Shown here: in pieces, positions 16,550-28,434 of the stretch | Position numbering within the stretch: position 1 is the first letter of the stretch | How the letters are laid out: each line of letters begins with the position of its first letter | DNA from: Taklimakanibacter sp050246735 | GTDB taxonomy: Bacteria > Pseudomonadota > Alphaproteobacteria > Rhizobiales > Aestuariivirgaceae | Length of the DNA: 64,000 bases | Assembly (NCBI GenBank): GCA_050246735.1 | Contig: JBFWVM010000007.1 | Span: 124,001 to 188,000 of the forward strand | Reading direction: 5' to 3' | The notes under the pieces: model-generated | What the model was told of the DNA's origin: nothing | Databases searched by the model: none | The model's input: the letters and a program-made list of their open reading frames with translations, nothing else | Translations under genes and position numbers: made by a program

Positions 16550-17802
16550 GATGCGGCTTCCGGAGCCGCCGCACTGCGCGCTGTTTCGAACAATGCCACG
16601 AGCTGCGCGTTGCCTGCCTTGTGATCGAATGCCGCGCGGACCCGCCGCTCGGCCGCATCGCCGAGCCGCCTCCTGAGGCCAGGCTCGCGAATGGCACGGG
16701 CGAGCGCCGCGCTCAGGGCCCGCGGGTCGTCGGGCGGGACCAGCAGGCCGTCGACGTCGTCGGTCAGGAGCTCGGGCACGCCGGAGATCCTTGTCGAAAC
16801 GCAGGCCAGCCGCTGGCTCGACGCCTCGACCAGCACATTCGGCAGCCCGTCGCGATCACCGTCGCTCGCCACCCGGCAGGGCAGCACGAAGAGATCGCCG
16901 GCGCGATAGTGCGCCAGGACGTCGTCCTGCGCCCGCGCGCCGAGCCAGTCGATGCGCCGGGTCAATTCCAGTCTTCCGGCTTGCGCCTTCAGCGCGTCGA
17001 GAAGCTCGCCGCCGCCGATGTGGATGAAACGCCAGGCCAGCGACCTCGGCAGCAGCGCCAGCGCTTCGAGGAGCACGGCATAGCCCTTCTTCTCGACCGC
17101 GCGGCCGACGCTCACCAGCATCACCGGATTCGCGGAATCGGATCCGTCGCGTGCCGGACGCTCGCCCGCGAACCGGCCGAAGCGCTCGAGATCGAGGCCG
17201 TGATAGCTCAGATGGATGCGCGCCGGATCGGCGGCCAGGCTCCTGAGCTTGTCGAAGCCGGCCCTGGTGCAGGTGGCGATGAAACGCGCGGCGCCGAGCT
17301 TTTCGGTGAGATCCCAGTCCGGCGAGGTCCAGATGTCCTTGGCATGCGCCGAGCAGCTCCAGCCGATGCCGAGCAGCATGCCGGCATAGCGGGTGACCGA
17401 GGCTGGCGTGTGGATGAAATGCGCATGCAGCCAGTCGGAATCGGCCGGAAATTCGGCGGCGAGCACCAGGGCTTGTCCGAAGCGGCGCCAGCGGTTGCGC
17501 GTCGGGTCGCGCCGGAGATCGGCGAGGAAGGTCCTGCGCATCGCGGGGTAGTGCGCAAGGCGGCGCGCCTTCCACCATGAGCGCAGCACGCGCAAGGGAT
17601 CGTCATGAAGATATTCCGGCAGGTAGGCGACGCGCGCCTTGATCTCGTCATGGACCGGATGGCGCTTCTCGTCGCTCGGCCGGCGCAGCGAGACGAGAGA
17701 GAGCTCGAGGCCGGAAAGCTCGAGACCGCGCAGCTCCTGGGCAATGAATGTCTCCGACAGACGCGGATAGCCTTTGAGCACGATGACGATTTTTTTCGTC
17801 AA
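16546..17802 (-). CDS. Glycosyltransferase family 4 protein
   Basis: 418 residues. N terminus TKKIVIVLKGYPRLSETFIAQEL is typical of exopolysaccharide/colanic-acid type GT4 enzymes; LVSVGRAVEKKGYAVLLEAL (about residue 215) and FVLPCRVASDGDRDGLPNVLVEAS near 310 mark the donor domain. The TTG at 17802 is taken as the start: it overlaps the preceding gene's TGA (TTGA) and places the first strand at residue 3. The frame is open further upstream but only into the previous gene. Middle gene of a three-gene glycosyltransferase operon. Confidence 0.83.
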   Translation of the reverse strand: MTKKIVIVLKGYPRLSETFIAQELRGLELSGLELSLVSLRRPSDEKRHPVHDEIKARVAYLPEYLHDDPLRVLRSWWKARRLAHYPAMRRTFLADLRRDPTRNRWRRFGQALVLAAEFPADSDWLHAHFIHTPASVTRYAGMLLGIGWSCSAHAKDIWTSPDWDLTEKLGAARFIATCTRAGFDKLRSLAADPARIHLSYHGLDLERFGRFAGERPARDGSDSANPVMLVSVGRAVEKKGYAVLLEALALLPRSLAWRFIHIGGGELLDALKAQAGRLELTRRIDWLGARAQDDVLAHYRAGDLFVLPCRVASDGDRDGLPNVLVEASSQRLACVSTRISGVPELLTDDVDGLLVPPDDPRALSAALARAIREPGLRRRLGDAAERRVRAAFDHKAGNAQLVALFETARSAAAPEAAS

Positions 17803-19010
17803 GTGCCGCCTTCGACGACCGAAAGACGTTTCTGCGAGCCGGGCTCGAGCCATTCGCCGACGAGATCGGTGATGTTCTCGAGACCGTCCAGCCTGAGCTT
17901 GGATGTGACCCGTGACGGCGGGGCGCGGTCGGGCAGAGCCTTGAGCGCCCTGGCCATCAGCATCGGGTCCTCCGCCTCCTGCGGCAGCAGCATGTCGATG
18001 ACGCCCAGCTCGGCCGCCCGCCTGGCGCGGATGAGCTGCTCCTCGCGCGGCGTGATGCGCGGCACGATGAGCGCCGGCTTGTCGAAGGACAGGATCTCGC
18101 AGAAGGTGTTGTAGCCGCCCATGCCGACGACGGCGCGCGCCCCGGCGACAAGGTTCTCCATGCGGTTGTCGAATTCGATGATCTGGACGCCGGGAACCGC
18201 CGATCCCTTCTTGACCAGCTTGCGCCGCTTGCGCGCCGGCATGAACGGTCCGAGCACCACCAGCAGCCGTTGCCTGAGCGTGCCGTCATGGCGATAGCCG
18301 TCGAAGATGTTGTGGATCAGGTCGGCGCCGTCGCCGCCGCCGCCGGTCGTCGCCAGGATGTAGCCGCCTTCGATCTCGCGCCCCGTCCCGTCGGCGTGCG
18401 GCAGGTGCCGTTGCAGGAACCCGACATAGTCCATGCGCGAACGGATCGCTTTGGGAACATCGAAGCCGGCAAGCGGGTCGTGGAAGTCGGCGGGGCCGTA
18501 GACCCAGATCGCGTCGTAGAACATGCCGATCTTGCGCAGGACGTCGCGCTTCGCCCACTCGGCCTTGAGCAGATGGGGCGCGTCCATGACCTCGCGCAGG
18601 CCGAGGACCAGCGTCGTGCCGCGCGTCTTGAGATAGGACAGGGTTTCCTCGAGTTCACCGCGCAGGCCGAGCGGCTCCTTGTCGACGATGAACATGTCGG
18701 GCTGGAAGGATTCCGCCGTATGGCGGATGATCGCCTGGCGCATCTCCAGCGTCTCGTGCAGGTCGGTATGCCTATCGATCGAGGTATATTCGCCGTTGTG
18801 CAGCTTGATGATCGAGGGGATCTTCACGAAGTCGACGCGCACGCGATAGTCGAAAGCGCCGGCGATCGTCGAGCCCGAGATGATGAGGACGCTCAGGCCC
18901 CGGTAGTTCTCGACCAGCGAGTGGGCGATCGTCCGGCATCGCCTGAGATGGCCGAGGCCGAACGTGTCATGGCTGTACATCAGAATGCGCGCGTGTTCCA
19001 GCCGCCGCAT
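17799..19010 (-). CDS. Predicted glycosyltransferase, COG4671-like
   Basis: 403 residues. N terminus RILMYSHDTFGLGHLRRCR has the GLGH nucleotide-sugar loop; the C-terminal domain shows VVGMGGYNTFCEILSFDKPA and VPRITPREEQLIRARRA, a donor-site pattern shared with MurG-like enzymes. The family is annotated as predicted glycosyltransferase, substrate unknown. First gene of the operon that continues with the GT4 gene and a second COG4671-like gene, all overlapping by four bases. Start at 19010 is the first Met and lies just before the first strand. Confidence 0.8.
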   Translation of the reverse strand: MRRLEHARILMYSHDTFGLGHLRRCRTIAHSLVENYRGLSVLIISGSTIAGAFDYRVRVDFVKIPSIIKLHNGEYTSIDRHTDLHETLEMRQAIIRHTAESFQPDMFIVDKEPLGLRGELEETLSYLKTRGTTLVLGLREVMDAPHLLKAEWAKRDVLRKIGMFYDAIWVYGPADFHDPLAGFDVPKAIRSRMDYVGFLQRHLPHADGTGREIEGGYILATTGGGGDGADLIHNIFDGYRHDGTLRQRLLVVLGPFMPARKRRKLVKKGSAVPGVQIIEFDNRMENLVAGARAVVGMGGYNTFCEILSFDKPALIVPRITPREEQLIRARRAAELGVIDMLLPQEAEDPMLMARALKALPDRAPPSRVTSKLRLDGLENITDLVGEWLEPGSQKRLSVVEGGT

Positions 19011-19109
19011 CGTCAGTCCCCTCCCGTTGTTCGTGCCCGGCCCGTTCGCGGCGGACTATGCCACAGGGCCGAAGCCCGGCCAATTCCCGCTTTGGGCAGG
19101 CTCCGGCCG

Positions 19110-20291
19110 TCACTTATACGGGTCGGCCGCATCGCGCAGTCCATCGCCCAGGAAGTTGAAGGCCAGTATGACCACGATCACCGGCACCACCGGCAGCATC
19201 AGCCAGGGATAAAGCGCCACGACATTGATGTTGGTGGCTTCATTCAGCAGCACGCCCCAGCTGGTGATGGGCGGCCTGAGGCCGAGGCCCAGGAAGCTCA
19301 ATGCGGTCTCGCCGAGGATCATGCCGGGGATGGATATGGTGGCCGAGGCGATCAGATGCGACATGAACCCCGGGACCAGATGCCGGGCGATGATACGGCT
19401 GCCCTTCGCGCCCATCAGCTGCGCCGCGAGGACATAATCCTCTTCGCGCAATGCCAGCAGCTTCGAGCGCACCGCCCGTGCGAGGCCGGTCCAATCGAGA
19501 AGGCCGAGTATGAAGGTGATGCCGAAATAGACGAGGAGCGGCGACCAGGTGACCGGCATGATGGCGGCGAGCGCCAGCCACAGGGGAATGCTCGGCAGGG
19601 ACTGCAGGACTTCGATGACACGCTGCGTCACGAAGTCGAAGACGCCGCCGCGATAGCCGGCTATGCCGCCGATCACAACGCCGAGAATGAAGCTGACGGC
19701 GACGCCCAGGAGGCCGATGGTCAGGGAAATGCGGGCACCATAGATGATGCGCGAAAGCACGTCGCGTCCGAGCTGATCGGTGCCGAGCAGGAAGAACCGG
19801 CCGTTCTCGGCCGGACAGACGAGATGCAGGTTGCCTTCGATGAAGCCCCAGAAGGCGTAGGCGTCGCCTCGGCAGAAGAAGCGCAGTTTCTGGACTTTCG
19901 TCGTGTCGTCGGAATATTCGCGCTTGAGATTCTCCATGTTGAGCTTGACCGTGCGGCCGTAGACGAATGGGCCGACGAACTCGCCGTCATGGAAAAGGTG
20001 GACCGCCTGCGGCGGCGCATAGATGCTGTCGACGTTGCGCGTGGCGAGATTATAGGGTGCCAGGAACTCGCAGACGAGGATCATGGCGTAGAGGATGGCG
20101 AGCACGACGCCGGAGAGCAGGGCCAGCCGGTGGCGCTTGAATTTCCACCACATGAGCTTCCATTGCGAAGCCATGTGGATGCGCTTCTGCTGCTCGCTCA
20201 TCACCTCGGCGGCGGCGGGATCGAACGGCGCCGTCGAGACATAGTGCTTGAGCGGCTGGCCGGGCGGCGGCAGCGGTGTCATGTCGTTCAT
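19110..20291 (-). CDS. Peptide ABC transporter permease, YejE/DppC type
   Basis: 393 residues. One N-terminal membrane segment near residue 55 is followed by a long periplasmic stretch, then the DppC-type core starting at LGTDQLGRDVLSRIIYGARI with about five more segments. The EAA loop reads AAQLMGAKGSRIIARHLVPG. It pairs with the DppB-type permease whose stop it overlaps (ATGA). The large N-terminal insertion resembles YejE of the microcin C/peptide importer. Fourth and last gene of the operon. Confidence 0.88.
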   Translation of the reverse strand: MNDMTPLPPPGQPLKHYVSTAPFDPAAAEVMSEQQKRIHMASQWKLMWWKFKRHRLALLSGVVLAILYAMILVCEFLAPYNLATRNVDSIYAPPQAVHLFHDGEFVGPFVYGRTVKLNMENLKREYSDDTTKVQKLRFFCRGDAYAFWGFIEGNLHLVCPAENGRFFLLGTDQLGRDVLSRIIYGARISLTIGLLGVAVSFILGVVIGGIAGYRGGVFDFVTQRVIEVLQSLPSIPLWLALAAIMPVTWSPLLVYFGITFILGLLDWTGLARAVRSKLLALREEDYVLAAQLMGAKGSRIIARHLVPGFMSHLIASATISIPGMILGETALSFLGLGLRPPITSWGVLLNEATNINVVALYPWLMLPVVPVIVVILAFNFLGDGLRDAADPYK

Positions 20292-21286
20292 TTCGTGCTG
20301 CCGCCCGCAAGCCTTATGCGCGGATCGAGCACCGCCAGCGCCAGGTCCGATATGAGGACGCCGATCACGGTCAGGAAGGCGAGGAACATCAGGAACGAGC
20401 CGGCCAGATACATGTCCTGGCTCTTCAGCGCCCGGATCAGCAAGGGACCGGTGGTTTCGAGAGACAGCACGATCGCGGTAATCTCGGCGCCCGAGATGAT
20501 CGCCGGCAGGATCGAGCCGATGTCGGCGATGAAGAAGTTGAGCGCCATGCGCAGAGGATACTTGACCAGCGCCCGGAACGGATGCAGGCCCTTGGCGCGC
20601 GCCGTCACCACATACTGCTTCTGCAGCTCATCGAGCAGATTGGCGCGCAGGCGTCGGATCATGCCGGCGGTTCCGCCGGTGCCGATGATGATGACCGGGA
20701 TCCACAGATGCGCCAGGATGGACTTGAACTTGTCCCAGCTCAGCGGCTCGCCCATATATTGCGGGTCCATCAGGTGGCCGATCGACGTGCCGAACCACAC
20801 GTTGGCGAGATACATGAACACCAGGGCCATCATGAAGTTGGGGATGGCGATGCCGAGCAGGCCGAGGAAGGTGAGCCCGTAATCTCCCCAGCTGTATTGA
20901 TGGGTTGCCGAATAGATGCCGATCGGAAAGGCGATCAGCCACGTGAAGATGATCGTCGTGAAGGAGACGATGATGGTGAGCCACAGCCTGTCGCCGACCA
21001 CGTCCATCACCGGCAGGCGGTATTCGAACGAATAGCCGAAATCGCCGGTGAGCATCCCTCCGACCCAGTGGAAATAGCGGATGACCGGCGGCTGATCGAA
21101 GCCGTATTCCTTGCGCAGGGCCGCGATCTGCTCGGAGTTGACGTTCTCGCCCTGGGCGGCGAGCTCCGCCATATAGCTTTCGAAATAGTCGCCGGGAGGA
21201 AGTTCGATGATGGTGAAGACCAGCGCCGAAATGACGACCAGCGTCGGCACCATCATGAAAATGCGCCAGGCGATATAGCGCAGCAT
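20288..21286 (-). CDS. Peptide ABC transporter permease, YejB/DppB type
   Basis: 332 residues beginning MLRYIAWRIFMMVPTLVVIS, the classic DppB-type first membrane helix, with a periplasmic loop and five further segments. The EAA loop is seen at ARAKGLHPFRALVKYPLRMA. GGAGG about ten bases upstream inside the preceding gene's end supports ATG at 21286; the frame is open much further upstream but only in the shadow of the solute-binding protein gene. It forms the membrane channel with the downstream YejE-like permease. Confidence 0.9.
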   Translation of the reverse strand: MLRYIAWRIFMMVPTLVVISALVFTIIELPPGDYFESYMAELAAQGENVNSEQIAALRKEYGFDQPPVIRYFHWVGGMLTGDFGYSFEYRLPVMDVVGDRLWLTIIVSFTTIIFTWLIAFPIGIYSATHQYSWGDYGLTFLGLLGIAIPNFMMALVFMYLANVWFGTSIGHLMDPQYMGEPLSWDKFKSILAHLWIPVIIIGTGGTAGMIRRLRANLLDELQKQYVVTARAKGLHPFRALVKYPLRMALNFFIADIGSILPAIISGAEITAIVLSLETTGPLLIRALKSQDMYLAGSFLMFLAFLTVIGVLISDLALAVLDPRIRLAGGSTK

Positions 21287-21288
21287 TC

Positions 21289-23183
21289 TCAGGAGCCTCC
21301 CTTGTCGAACCAGAAAGTGTCCATCCCGTAGACCCCGAAATAGCAGGTCGGGTCGAAAGCGTAGATTCCCGTGTCGGGCAGATTGCGCAGCTTCGCCGAC
21401 GCGACGATGGGCTGCTGCGTGGCATTGACGATGCCGATCGAGAACACCTGGCTCGTATAGATCGCCAGCATGCGGTGCCAGATGTCCGCCCGCTCCTGCG
21501 TGTCGGCGGTCTTGTGCCATTGCTGATAGAGCGCGGAGAGCTCCTTGGCCTCCTTGTCGTCGGTCTCGACGCCTTTTTCTCCGTGCGATTCGACGAATAT
21601 GCCCCATTGCGGCCACTGCATCTGCTCGTGGGTGGTGGGCGCCAGAGCGCGCGGATTCATGTCCGCGGTCGGCGTGCCGTTGTCGAGGCCGGAGGCCATT
21701 GTCATCATCGTGGTGCCGCCGATGACGCGGCTTCTCAGCACGTCGGTCTGGGAAGTCCTGATCACCAGCTTGAGCCCGACCTCCTTCCAGTGATCGGTGA
21801 TGAGCTGGAGCACGTCGGTCTCGAGAGGGTCCTCGCCGGCGGTCTCGACGATGATCTCGGCCGGGCGCCCGTCGGGCAGCAGCCGGATGCCGGCGCCGTT
21901 GCGTTGCGTCAGCCCCATTTCGTCGAGCAGCGCATTGGCCGCCGCCGGATCGTGATCGATATAGGCGTTCGCGTATTCCTCTTTATAGAGCGGGCTCAGC
22001 GGCAGCACCGTATCGGCGCTCGGCTGGCTGAGCCCGAAGAACTTGGCCTGGTTGATCTCGTTGCGGTCGATGGCGAGAGACAGGGCGCGCCGGAAACGTA
22101 CGTCGCGCAGGACCTTGTTCCAGACCGGGTCGACGAAGTTGAGATTGGGGTAGAGCGCGACCCGCGATCCCCTGCCGCTCTGCCACAGCCTGACGCGTAT
22201 GGGGTGGGAGAGCTCCGCCTCCTTCAGGAAGGTATAGTCGCCGAAGCTTATGCCCAGGCCCTGGAGATCGGTCTCCCCGGCGCCGGTCTTGGCCGGAATG
22301 AGCGACGACGAGCTGACATTGAGAACGAAGCGGTCGATATAGGGGAGCTGACGTCCCTGCGCGTCGACACGATGGAAATACGGATTGCGCTCGAAGACGA
22401 ACTGCTCGGCCGGAGGCTTGGTCGTATTGCGCCAGGGATCGAGCGTCGGCAGGTCGGGATTCTCCGGCCGGTATTGCCGTGACTTGTTGATATGGAGGCC
22501 GGTCCATCTCTTCTCGTTGTTGGCCGCCATCAGCTCCTTGAGCTTGGTCTCATCCTGGTACTTCTTGTGGAACTGCTTGAGGTAGTGCGCCGGCATGACC
22601 ATGCTGAGCGGCTGCGGCGCGGCGATCTGCGGCAGGAAATCGGGATTGGGCGCATCCCAGGTGTAGCGGACCGTCAGGTCGTCGACGATCTCGAATTTCG
22701 GCGGCTTGCCGTCGACCAGAAGGAAGGACGAGATGACCTTGCTCAACTCCTCGTTCAGCTGCACGTCCTCGAGCGCATAGCGGAAATCCTCCGGCGTCAG
22801 CGGCTCGCCGTCGGACCATTTGTGGCCCGGCCGCAGATGGAACGTGAAGATGCGCCCTTCCTTCACCTCGTAGGATTCGAGCACGTCCGGCTGAAGCTGG
22901 AGCTTCTCGTCATAGCGCAGCAGCCGCGTATAGCCGTAGACCGTCATCAGGCTGATATTGCGCTGGCCGCCGATGAGCATGCGCGCCGTGCCGCCATACC
23001 GGCCGGGCAACTTTCCGCTCGCGGCCAGGTCGACGCTGAGCGGATGCTGCGGCAGACGGGCGTCGACCGGGGGCAGCTCGCCCTTGGCCACCTTCTCCTT
23101 CAGGAAGTCCGGCTCGATGTAGCCCGCCGCGGCAGGTGCTGCGAGAAGGATCATCGTCAAGAAACCACAGAGAAGGCGCAGGT

Positions 23184-23187
<4 letters not shown>
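21289..23187 (-). CDS. Peptide ABC transporter substrate-binding protein (SBP family 5, YejA-like)
   Basis: 632 residues, longer than typical DppA (about 535) and close to YejA-type proteins. The N terminus MNLRLLCGFLTMILLAAPAAAG is a signal peptide with an AxA cleavage site, so the protein is periplasmic. The family 5 hallmark FHLRPGHKWSDGEPLTPEDF lies near residue 135. ATG at 23187 overlaps the TGA of the ATPase gene; upstream codons in frame would block the signal peptide. It delivers oligopeptides or a peptide-like compound to the two permeases encoded downstream. Confidence 0.9.
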
Positions 23188-25070
<1,883 letters not shown>

Positions 25071-25153
25071 TGCGGTCCGGACTTGTACCTTGCGGACATC
25101 GCCACCAAACGCCTTCCCCAAACTTGGACCGGAGCCTAGCCGCTTTTCGGTCC

Positions 25154-26128
25154 CTAGGGAAAGGGGCAAATCTCGGAGTTGATAACATCGGCGCAACGCA
25201 GGCTGCGGCGGAAATCGTCATAGTAGAGCGCCCATACGCCCGGCCCGCCGGCCCGGTATGGACCGAACTTGAAATATTGGTTTTCGCCCAGGCCCTTATC
25301 GTTATGGCCGATGCGGCCCTTGACGGTGACCACCCATTTGCCGTTGGCGAAAATCTCGATATGGCCGGTACCCTCGGGCCCGGGCTTCGAATAGACGGCG
25401 AAATCGATCCAGCCGGTGTCTGGCGCCGGCAGGCGATTGCCGCGGTCGATCACGGTGATCTTGTCGGTGCATGCGGTGAATTCGTCGCCGTTCTCGGGCC
25501 CGAAATTCTTGTCGAAGGCGACCAGGGCGCGCGCCTGGTTGGTGTCGGGACGAAGCCAGACCGGCGTTTCGTCCTCGCCACATTGCGCCCGCCTGCCTTT
25601 CGCGACCTCCCGGCCCGGCACCAGGTTGGTCTCGACGGTGATGAAGAACTTCCCTTCGTTGTAGCGGAAAGCGAGGAACGGGCTGAAATCGCCCACCGCT
25701 CCGGCATCGATCTCGCGCTTCCACTGGGCGATCAGATAGCGGTGGTCGTCCTGAGGCAGCGGCTCCTCGAACTTGACCGCGAAGCCGAACCAGGCACCCG
25801 TCTCATAGGGCACCCGGAGCTTGGTGCGCTCCCAGACCTCGGCCCTCTCGCTGCACAGGGGTTTGCTGGCCGGGCACAGGGGTTTCACGGACAGTCGCAG
25901 GGCTCCCTTGCCGCTTTTCACGACCTTGTCCTGGAATTCGACCGTTCCGGCGCTCTGCTCGTAGTTCTTCTTGTAGTAGAGGCCGCCTTCCGGCGCGAAG
26001 TCCTTGCCTTCGAAACCGTCGACCAGCCTGTCCCCGTAGGACAGCGGGGGATTGGCGGAAGCAGGCGATATTCCGGCCAGGAGAAGCCCGGCCAGAAGGC
26101 AGCATCCGGCTGCGCGCCGCATCGCCAT
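25154..26128 (-). CDS. Secreted polysaccharide lyase-like protein (heparin lyase I family fold)
   Basis: 324 residues. The N terminus, MAMRRAAGCCLLAGLLLAG then ISPASA, is a signal peptide, so the product is exported. The body has the jelly-roll pattern I associate with the heparin lyase I/PF14099 polysaccharide lyase family, including FGFAVKFEEPLPQDDHRYLI, YLIAQWKREID and NGKWVVTVKGRIGHND. The likely role is cleavage or binding of an acidic glycan. Its ATG overlaps the stop of the upstream cyclase gene as TGATG, so translation is probably coupled. Substrate and catalytic residues cannot be fixed from sequence alone. Confidence 0.7.
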   Translation of the reverse strand: MAMRRAAGCCLLAGLLLAGISPASANPPLSYGDRLVDGFEGKDFAPEGGLYYKKNYEQSAGTVEFQDKVVKSGKGALRLSVKPLCPASKPLCSERAEVWERTKLRVPYETGAWFGFAVKFEEPLPQDDHRYLIAQWKREIDAGAVGDFSPFLAFRYNEGKFFITVETNLVPGREVAKGRRAQCGEDETPVWLRPDTNQARALVAFDKNFGPENGDEFTACTDKITVIDRGNRLPAPDTGWIDFAVYSKPGPEGTGHIEIFANGKWVVTVKGRIGHNDKGLGENQYFKFGPYRAGGPGVWALYYDDFRRSLRCADVINSEICPFP

Positions 26129-27456
26129 CAGCTCGCCTTGCGCCGGTTCGTGAGATACTTGTCGCGATGCAGGAGGATGAGCTGCTCGGCGTCGGTGAGT
26201 TCGCGCGCCTTGCTGGCCGGCACATATTCGGTGACCGTCCCCCTTTCGCCTTCGATCGGCGAGTGGACCTTCATGTCGTATTCGGTGCCGCGCAACGTCT
26301 CCATCCCCAGCATTTTCCAGTTCCCGCCGCTATAAAGCGCAAAATCGTCGCTGGCAATGATCGGCGTCTTGTATTTCTTCGACAGGCTTTCCAGGCGCTG
26401 CACCTCGTTGACCGCCTGGCCGAAGGCCGAGAAGGTGAGCCGGTCCCTGAGGCCCACATTGCCGAACATGACGTTGCCGACATGGAGGCCGATGCCATAG
26501 CCGATCGCGGGCAGGTTGTTGCTGCCGCGCTGCTCGTTGAGCTGGGTCATGCGGGCCACCGCGCTGTGCGCCGCGGCGAGCGCCTGCCGGCAGGCGATCT
26601 CGGATGGCCCCCGGTGGCGGGCGCAGGGAATGACGGCGAGGAATCCATCGCCGAGAAAGCTCAGGATTTCGGCGCCGCCCTCGCCGAATGGCGTGGCGAG
26701 GGCGTCGAAGAACTGGTTGAGCGTGTCGATGAAGACCTGGCGCCCGGCATGCTCGGCGATCGCGGTCGAACCTCTCATGTCGGCCATGATGAGGGCGGCG
26801 CGTATGGTTTCGCCGTCGCCGCGCTGCACCTGTCCCGACAGCACCCGTCTGCCCGCGCCGGTGCCGAGATAGGTGGTGAGCATGTTGCCGGCGAGCTGGC
26901 TCAGCACCGCGACGCGCGTCGCCACCGCGAGCCGGCCCTGGATCCTCAGCAATGCCGCGATATCGCTTTCGTTGAAGCCGCCGGGCCGGTCCGTCGACCA
27001 GGAGCCCAGTATGCCTTGCGTCCATTCCTCGTCGAAGCCCGAGACGAAAGCGAGATAGTCGGTTATGCCTTCCTTCTTGAGATTCTCGAAGATCGGGAAT
27101 TCCGGCTGGGTGTCGACGTCGATGCGCCGGCGCATATGCTCGAGGCCGTGGCTCAGCAAGTGGAAATAGGGCGACTTGAGGAAGAGGTCGTTCTTCTCCT
27201 GGCCGGGCTCGACATGACGGTAGCCTTCGACCGTCAGCCCTTCGCCGCGCCGCCAGGTGAAGCCCATGGCGCGATAGAGCGGATGCAGCATGGAGAGCGA
27301 TATGTGAATGCGCTTCAGCGGGATGCCGGTCGCGGCCAGCCTCTCGCAGCAGCCACGCACGACCGTCTCGAGATCGGTGTTGCGGAGCGACGCCTGCTTG
27401 AGCCAGTCCGATACCTTGTCGATGAGAATTCCGGACGTTTCATAGGCGGCCGTCAT
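26128..27456 (-). CDS. Class III adenylate/guanylate cyclase
   Basis: 442 residues, no clear membrane segments. The N-terminal half (about 1-215) is a sensor-like region of unknown type. The C-terminal class III catalytic domain shows ALIMADMRGSTAIAEHAG (first metal Asp), LSFLGDGFLAVIPCA (second metal Asp) and IGYGIGLHVGNVMFGNVG (later core strand). ATG at 27456 is chosen because GGGAG lies upstream and the residues before it are Arg/Pro rich and unlikely to be coding. The product is presumably cAMP or cGMP. It is coupled to the secreted lyase-like gene. Confidence 0.85.
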   Translation of the reverse strand: MTAAYETSGILIDKVSDWLKQASLRNTDLETVVRGCCERLAATGIPLKRIHISLSMLHPLYRAMGFTWRRGEGLTVEGYRHVEPGQEKNDLFLKSPYFHLLSHGLEHMRRRIDVDTQPEFPIFENLKKEGITDYLAFVSGFDEEWTQGILGSWSTDRPGGFNESDIAALLRIQGRLAVATRVAVLSQLAGNMLTTYLGTGAGRRVLSGQVQRGDGETIRAALIMADMRGSTAIAEHAGRQVFIDTLNQFFDALATPFGEGGAEILSFLGDGFLAVIPCARHRGPSEIACRQALAAAHSAVARMTQLNEQRGSNNLPAIGYGIGLHVGNVMFGNVGLRDRLTFSAFGQAVNEVQRLESLSKKYKTPIIASDDFALYSGGNWKMLGMETLRGTEYDMKVHSPIEGERGTVTEYVPASKARELTDAEQLILLHRDKYLTNRRKAS

Positions 27457-27572
27457 GCAGTGCTCCCGTCGCGGCGCCTCCCGCCAAGGTCGCCGGCGGG
27501 GGCGGAAAGCGCCATCCATGTGACTATAGAACCTCTTGGCCTTTCGGATCGGGCGATCCGGAGCGGCGAGGC

Positions 27573-28382
27573 TCACCGGTCGGGTAATGTGTGGTTGTCG
27601 CCGCCGGATTGCAACGGGGGTCGCGGATTGAGGAAAAGGACGTCCGCCCCCCGGGGACAGGACCTCAAGGCGACGCCGCGGGCAAGATAGGCGGCAAGGC
27701 CGGGAAAGGCGCCGATCCGGGCTGCACGTTCGAGCCGCCGGTAGAGCCGCGCCAGCCGCAAGGTGGCGAGAACCGTCCTGCCGCGGCGGCAGAAGGAGAA
27801 TCCGCCGAGGCTCCTCTCATAGAGTGCGGGATGGAGGGCGAGCTGGACACCCGTGACGGTCTCGGTGTCGAGCCGTCTCAACTCCTCGGCGATCTCGTAT
27901 TCATAGCCCTCGATGTCGACCTTGACGAAGACCGGGCCGGCCCCCGCCTGCGCGAGAAGCTCGGCCATCGAGCAGCACGGGACCTCGACCGAGCCGCCAT
28001 CGCCGATGGCGAGCGCGCTCGACTCCGAGCTGCCGAAGCCCTCCACAGCATTGAGCGTCAGGCCGGCCTTCGGCGAAAGCGCGCACTCCCTCAGCGTCAC
28101 GTTGGGATAATGCGGCAGGAGGGCCTTGAGGATGCCGCGGCATTTGGGATCGGGCTCCACCACGATGACGCGCTTCGCCCGCCTGGCCGCCCAGAAGGGC
28201 GTGACGCCGATCCAGCCGCCGATATCGATATAGGTGATGTCGGGACCGAGCTGGTCGCACAGCACATGGAAGGTCCGGGGCTCCCAGGCGCCGCTGGCGA
28301 GCTTGGCGTAGAATTTCCGGTATTCCGGAAGGTCGGCGAGCGTGACCGTCTCGCCATGATAGGTGATGTCGAAGACCCTCAT
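27573..28382 (-). CDS. FkbM family methyltransferase
   Basis: 269 residues. SAM-binding motif TYIDIGGWIGVTPFWAARRA (about residues 50-69) and VIVVEPDPKCRGILKALL (about 73-90) are followed by the FkbM hallmark FVKVDIEGYEYEIAEEL (about 152-168). This family O-methylates sugars, polyketides or other metabolites; many members sit in surface-polysaccharide loci. It precedes the cyclase gene by 116 bases in the same direction. Methylation of a glycan is the contextual guess. Confidence 0.85.
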   Translation of the reverse strand: MRVFDITYHGETVTLADLPEYRKFYAKLASGAWEPRTFHVLCDQLGPDITYIDIGGWIGVTPFWAARRAKRVIVVEPDPKCRGILKALLPHYPNVTLRECALSPKAGLTLNAVEGFGSSESSALAIGDGGSVEVPCCSMAELLAQAGAGPVFVKVDIEGYEYEIAEELRRLDTETVTGVQLALHPALYERSLGGFSFCRRGRTVLATLRLARLYRRLERAARIGAFPGLAAYLARGVALRSCPRGADVLFLNPRPPLQSGGDNHTLPDR

Positions 28383-28434
28383 GCTACATCAATGCAGATG
28401 ACGTGAAGGGAGGAACGCCGGCGACGGACGTGCC

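Noticed and set aside
21287..21616. N-terminal extension of the YejB-like permease
   Set aside because: The open frame upstream of 21286 is Arg/His-rich and overlaps the end of the solute-binding protein gene; the Met at 21286 begins a canonical DppB membrane helix.
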